Assembly: GCA_905215225.1 (NCBI GenBank)
Contig: CAJMPM010000059.1
Location: 1 to 8,256, forward strand
DNA: 8,256 nt
Origin: an uncultured bacterium
Lineage (GTDB): Bacteria > Actinomycetota > Coriobacteriia > Coriobacteriales > Coriobacteriaceae
Reading direction: 5' to 3'
Shown here: positions 5,656 through 8,256 of the stretch, piece by piece
Position numbering within the stretch: position 1 is the stretch's first letter
Layout of the letters: every line of letters begins with the position of its first letter
The notes under the pieces: model-generated
Told to the model about the DNA's origin: nothing
Database searches by the model: none
The model's input: only the letters and a program-made list of their open reading frames with translations
Program-made: the position numbers and the translations under genes

Positions 5656-6888
5656 CTAAGCTAGACCCCAAAACAGCTCGAACAGCACATTTCCATCGAG
5701 CCAGCCCAAGTGGGTGGGCGCTAAACGGGCGTGGGCACGACCTGCGATAACGTCTTTCGAGGCGACGCACCCCGCATGCCCCTCGACATAATCGGGCACC
5801 CAAGTGGCAAGACCCAACTCGAGCGCACGGTCACAGGCCGCCGCCAGCTCGTCTGCAGCGATCACGCTTGCCGAGCGAACCAACAGATCGGGCCCAATGC
5901 CACGCGTCATGCGGCAGGCGAGCATCAAATCCTCGGCCGCAGCCTCGCGCTGCGACAGATACTCGGCATCAAACGTCGTCGCGGCATCGTCGCGTTGCAC
6001 CAAGCGCACGCGATACGCATCGCCGCGAGCGGGCACGTCGGGAAACAGCCCGGCCAAGCGATCGAAATCCTCGGCGTCGAGCATACCGGCGGCAGAGCGG
6101 CCCAAGCCCAGATAGCCCTGTCCGGTCCAATAGGCAATGTTGTGGGCGCACTCATGGCCGTCGAGCGCGTAGCTTGCCACCTCATACGGGTGATAGCCGG
6201 CCGCACCCAGGCACTCACGCGCCGCATCCATGCACGCAGCCTGAAAATCCTCGTCGGGCTCAAGCGACTCGTCGTGACACGCCATGCGGTAGAGCGGCGT
6301 GCCCTCCTCGAGCGTGAGCGGGTAAACCGACACATGATGCGGCGCCGCCGCCAGCACGCCATCGAGCGTGCGCTTCCAACTCGCTGCGGTCTGCCCGAGA
6401 AGTCCGCACATAAGGTCGCACGACACATCGAGCCCAGCGTCCCTCACCGCGGCGATGGCTGCAAGGGCGCGGTGCGAATCGTGGATGCGGCCAATCGCGG
6501 CAAGCTCGGCGTTGTCGAGGGTCTGAACTCCCAGAGAAATGCGCGTGACGCCCACCCCGGCAAGCGCCGCAGCAAGCTGCGAAGTCAATGACTCAGGATT
6601 GGCCTCGCAGGTAAACTCAAAGGGCTTGCACCACGCAGAGATACGTCGGGCAAGTTCTACCAGACGCTCCCCCGCCAGCGACGGCGTGCCGCCGCCAACA
6701 TAGACGGTGCGGATCTGTGCAAGCGTGCCTGCGTCGCCAAAGGCATCGAGGCGCGCATACAACTGCACAAAATAGGCATCGAGTGCAGCGCTCAAGCCGC
6801 ACGGAGCAAAACTGCGAGAGTCAAAGTCGCAGTACCGGCACTTTTGGGCGCAGAACGGAACATGCACGTACAGCGCGGTAACGGCCAC
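5656..6888 (-). CDS. hemW: HemW, radical SAM heme chaperone / coproporphyrinogen III oxidase-like protein
   Basis: This 410-residue protein belongs to the HemN/HemW family. It opens with the radical SAM cluster motif CX3CX2C (Cys13, Cys17, Cys20) followed by Asp-Phe. The CXC fourth cysteine of true HemN is absent, which places it with HemW, a heme-binding chaperone, rather than the oxidase. Other motifs: VYVGGGTPS (62-70, SAM binding), EANPES (95-100), RISLGVQT (116-123) and HNIAYW (249-254), the HNxxYW motif linked to heme binding. The C-terminal HemW domain ends in LGWLDGNVLFELFW. In GLGRSAAG (261-268) the histidine usual in the family's G-A-H-G motif is replaced by Ala267. The start is GTG, 2 bases after the dusB stop, with GGAGG at 6896-6900 and a 7-base spacer. 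Placement just downstream of lepA matches many bacteria. Many databases misname this family as coproporphyrinogen oxidase. Confidence 0.94.
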   Translation of the reverse strand: MAVTALYVHVPFCAQKCRYCDFDSRSFAPCGLSAALDAYFVQLYARLDAFGDAGTLAQIRTVYVGGGTPSLAGERLVELARRISAWCKPFEFTCEANPESLTSQLAAALAGVGVTRISLGVQTLDNAELAAIGRIHDSHRALAAIAAVRDAGLDVSCDLMCGLLGQTAASWKRTLDGVLAAAPHHVSVYPLTLEEGTPLYRMACHDESLEPDEDFQAACMDAARECLGAAGYHPYEVASYALDGHECAHNIAYWTGQGYLGLGRSAAGMLDAEDFDRLAGLFPDVPARGDAYRVRLVQRDDAATTFDAEYLSQREAAAEDLMLACRMTRGIGPDLLVRSASVIAADELAAACDRALELGLATWVPDYVEGHAGCVASKDVIAGRAHARLAPTHLGWLDGNVLFELFWGLA

Positions 6889-6890
6889 CG

Positions 6891-7934
6891 TTAGGCCTCC
6901 AGCGGATGAGCGGGCACCGACTCGCCGGCGGCAAGTGCGGCCTCGCAGGCCACCACATCGCGCTCGATATCATCGACCAATGCCATGAACTCCTCGTATG
7001 TGGAGCAACGCACCACTTGGGCGCGCCAGGCCGCAGCATGAGGCATCCCCTTTAGATACCAGCTTGCGTACGTACGGGCACGCGACATGAGCGGCAACAG
7101 CTCGTGCGTGAGCGTCAGGTGCTCGCGCAGGGCATCCAGGCGCGCGACGGAGCTGCGCACCGGCACCGGTATGCCATCGTGCGCAAGGGCGCGGGCATCG
7201 CCGAACACCCAGGGGTTGCCATAGATACCGCGCGCGATGAACACCGCACTGGCACCGGAGCTGTGCAGACGCTCCGCCGCATCCTCGGCCGAGAACACGT
7301 CGCCCGAACCGATAACGGGAATCTCGACGGCGTCGGCCACCTCATCGACGACCGACCAATCGGCCTGGCCCGTATAGAGCTGCGTGGCACAGCGACCATG
7401 TACCGCCACCGCAGCGGCCCCTGCCCCCTCGAGCATCTGGGCAAACGTCGCGGCATTGCGGTCTTCGGCGTAAAAGCCCTTGCGGATTTTTACGGTCACG
7501 GGCACGTGCGCCGCGCCCACCGCTGCCTCAACGATCTTCTCTGCCAGATCGGGCGTGCGCATAAGCGCCGAGCCCTCGCCCTTGGTGACGACCTTGCGAG
7601 CCGGGCAGGCCATGTTGATATCAATGAGCGACAGGCGATTGCCCACACGCTCCTCAACGGCGGCGACGGCGCTCGCAAACTGATCGGGCTTGGAACCAAA
7701 GAGCTGTACGCAGATTTGCTGCTCCTCGTCGGCCGGTAGCACCAGGCGCCACGTCTTATTGCTGGCATAGGCAAGACCCGCCACGCTCACCATCTCGCTA
7801 TAGGCAAGATGGGCACCGCGGCGGCGGCACATGATGCGGTAGGCGGGGTCGGTCACGCCAGCCATGGGAGCCATAAGGAACGGCTGCTCGGCATAGGCGC
7901 CCAGCAGCCGCTTGCTGTATTCAGAAAGCGCCAT
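6891..7934 (-). CDS. dusB: tRNA-dihydrouridine synthase, DusB type
   Basis: This 347-residue flavoenzyme reduces specific uridines in the tRNA D-loop to dihydrouridine, using FMN and NADPH. Family motifs in order: MAPMAGVTD (residues 21-29, FMN-binding barrel strand), INMACPARKV (107-116, with catalytic Cys110), VKIRKGF (148-154), VHGRCATQLYTGQADW (178-193), GSGDV (209-213) and ARGIYGNPW (234-242, phosphate grip). The C-terminal helical tRNA-binding region follows. Most DusB proteins have Gly-Cys-Pro at the active site; here it is Ala-Cys-Pro, a mild variant that keeps the cysteine. The length is normal. The ATG start gives MALSEYSKRLL and sits 4 bases after the lepA stop. Its SD is weak: TAGG overlaps the lepA stop, and AAGGTGG lies 12 bases upstream. 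Translation therefore probably depends on coupling to lepA. DusB is certain as a Dus-family member; the exact uridine modified is inferred. Confidence 0.95.
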   Translation of the reverse strand: MALSEYSKRLLGAYAEQPFLMAPMAGVTDPAYRIMCRRRGAHLAYSEMVSVAGLAYASNKTWRLVLPADEEQQICVQLFGSKPDQFASAVAAVEERVGNRLSLIDINMACPARKVVTKGEGSALMRTPDLAEKIVEAAVGAAHVPVTVKIRKGFYAEDRNAATFAQMLEGAGAAAVAVHGRCATQLYTGQADWSVVDEVADAVEIPVIGSGDVFSAEDAAERLHSSGASAVFIARGIYGNPWVFGDARALAHDGIPVPVRSSVARLDALREHLTLTHELLPLMSRARTYASWYLKGMPHAAAWRAQVVRCSTYEEFMALVDDIERDVVACEAALAAGESVPAHPLEA

Positions 7935-7938
7935 AGAC

Positions 7939-8256
7939 CTACTCGTCCACCTTGAGGATCGCCATAAAGGCCTCCTGCGGGACCTCGACCGATCCGATGG
8001 CCTTCATGCGCTTCTTGCCCTCTTTCTGCTTCTCGAGCAGCTTGCGCTTACGCGAGATATCGCCGCCGTAGCACTTAGCAAGCACGTCCTTGCGACGCGC
8101 CTTGACGGTGGAGCGGGCAATGATCTTGTTGCCGATAGCACCCTGGATGGGCACCTCGAACAGCTGACGCGGGATGATCTCCTTAAGCTTGTCGCATAGG
8201 CCACGGGCCAGACCATAGGCCTTGTCCTTGTGGCCGATAAACGACAGCGCGTCCAC
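7939..8256 (-). CDS. lepA: Elongation factor 4 (LepA), C-terminal part only
   Basis: Only the last 105 codons are in the window; the gene continues past the right edge. The product is a ribosome-associated GTPase that acts on stalled or mistranslocated ribosomes in the cytoplasm. The visible part is the LepA-specific C-terminal domain, the most conserved stretch of the family: IPRQLFEVPIQGAIGNK, then a segment with RKDVLAKCYGGDISRKRKLL, then KKRMKAIGSVEVPQEAF, ending in ILKVDE and a TAG stop. The GTP-binding and EF-G-like domains lie outside. The first codon in the window is an internal GTG (Val), not a start. It is the most upstream gene seen here, and its stop lies 4 bases before the dusB start, so the two are probably co-transcribed and translationally coupled. 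The identity is certain; whether lepA is the first gene of the transcript cannot be seen. Confidence 0.97.
   Translation of the reverse strand: MDALSFIGHKDKAYGLARGLCDKLKEIIPRQLFEVPIQGAIGNKIIARSTVKARRKDVLAKCYGGDISRKRKLLEKQKEGKKRMKAIGSVEVPQEAFMAILKVDE

Noticed and set aside
4491..5750. A 419-codon plus-strand frame opposite the DnaJ-like gene
   Set aside because: It is antisense to a gene with clear J and zinc motifs; its Ala/Gly/Arg-rich translation has no recognisable domain and no convincing ribosome site.
5731..6591. A 286-codon plus-strand frame opposite hemW
   Set aside because: It is a shadow of hemW; low-complexity Arg/Ala-rich translation without motifs.

Overview
The window is one dense block of bacterial genes, all on the minus strand, so it reads right to left: lepA (3' end only), dusB, hemW, a membrane-anchored DnaJ-like gene, dnaJ, mtaB, phoH, ybeY, dgkA, and the first 29 codons of a further gene that by position may be era. 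The DNA is GC-rich by eye. Genes are separated by 2 to 81 bases or overlap, and almost every start has a clear Shine-Dalgarno (SD) sequence. No RNA gene, insertion sequence, CRISPR array or prophage was seen, and no gap between genes exceeds 81 bases.

The order is a compact version of a known conserved neighbourhood. Bacillus-type genomes have lepA-hemW-hrcA-grpE-dnaK-dnaJ-prmA-rsmE-mtaB-...-phoH-pgpH-ybeY-dgkA-cdd-era, and many Actinobacteria have lepA-hemW-hrcA-dnaJ-rsmE-phoH-ybeY-corC-era. This window mixes both: it lacks grpE/dnaK as in Actinobacteria, but has mtaB and dgkA as in Firmicutes. With high GC and frequent GTG/TTG starts, this suggests a Coriobacteriia-type actinobacterium (Collinsella-like). 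That placement is inference from gene order and composition, not from a search.

Functionally, the right end (7939-8256) is translation factor EF4. It is followed by tRNA dihydrouridine synthase and the HemW radical SAM protein. The centre (3264-5597) holds two type-A J-domain proteins in tandem. The left part holds the tRNA t6A methylthiotransferase MtaB, the PhoH ATPase, the RNA-processing endonuclease YbeY and a DgkA-family lipid kinase. Most genes serve RNA maturation, translation quality or protein folding.

The most unusual item is the DnaJ-like gene at 4494-5597. It has a J domain, a Gly/Phe-rich linker, a complete four-repeat zinc centre and part of C-terminal domain I. In place of C-terminal domain II and the dimerization region it has about 90 residues with three predicted membrane segments. 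It sits where the heat-shock repressor gene hrcA normally lies between hemW and dnaJ, and no hrcA is present.
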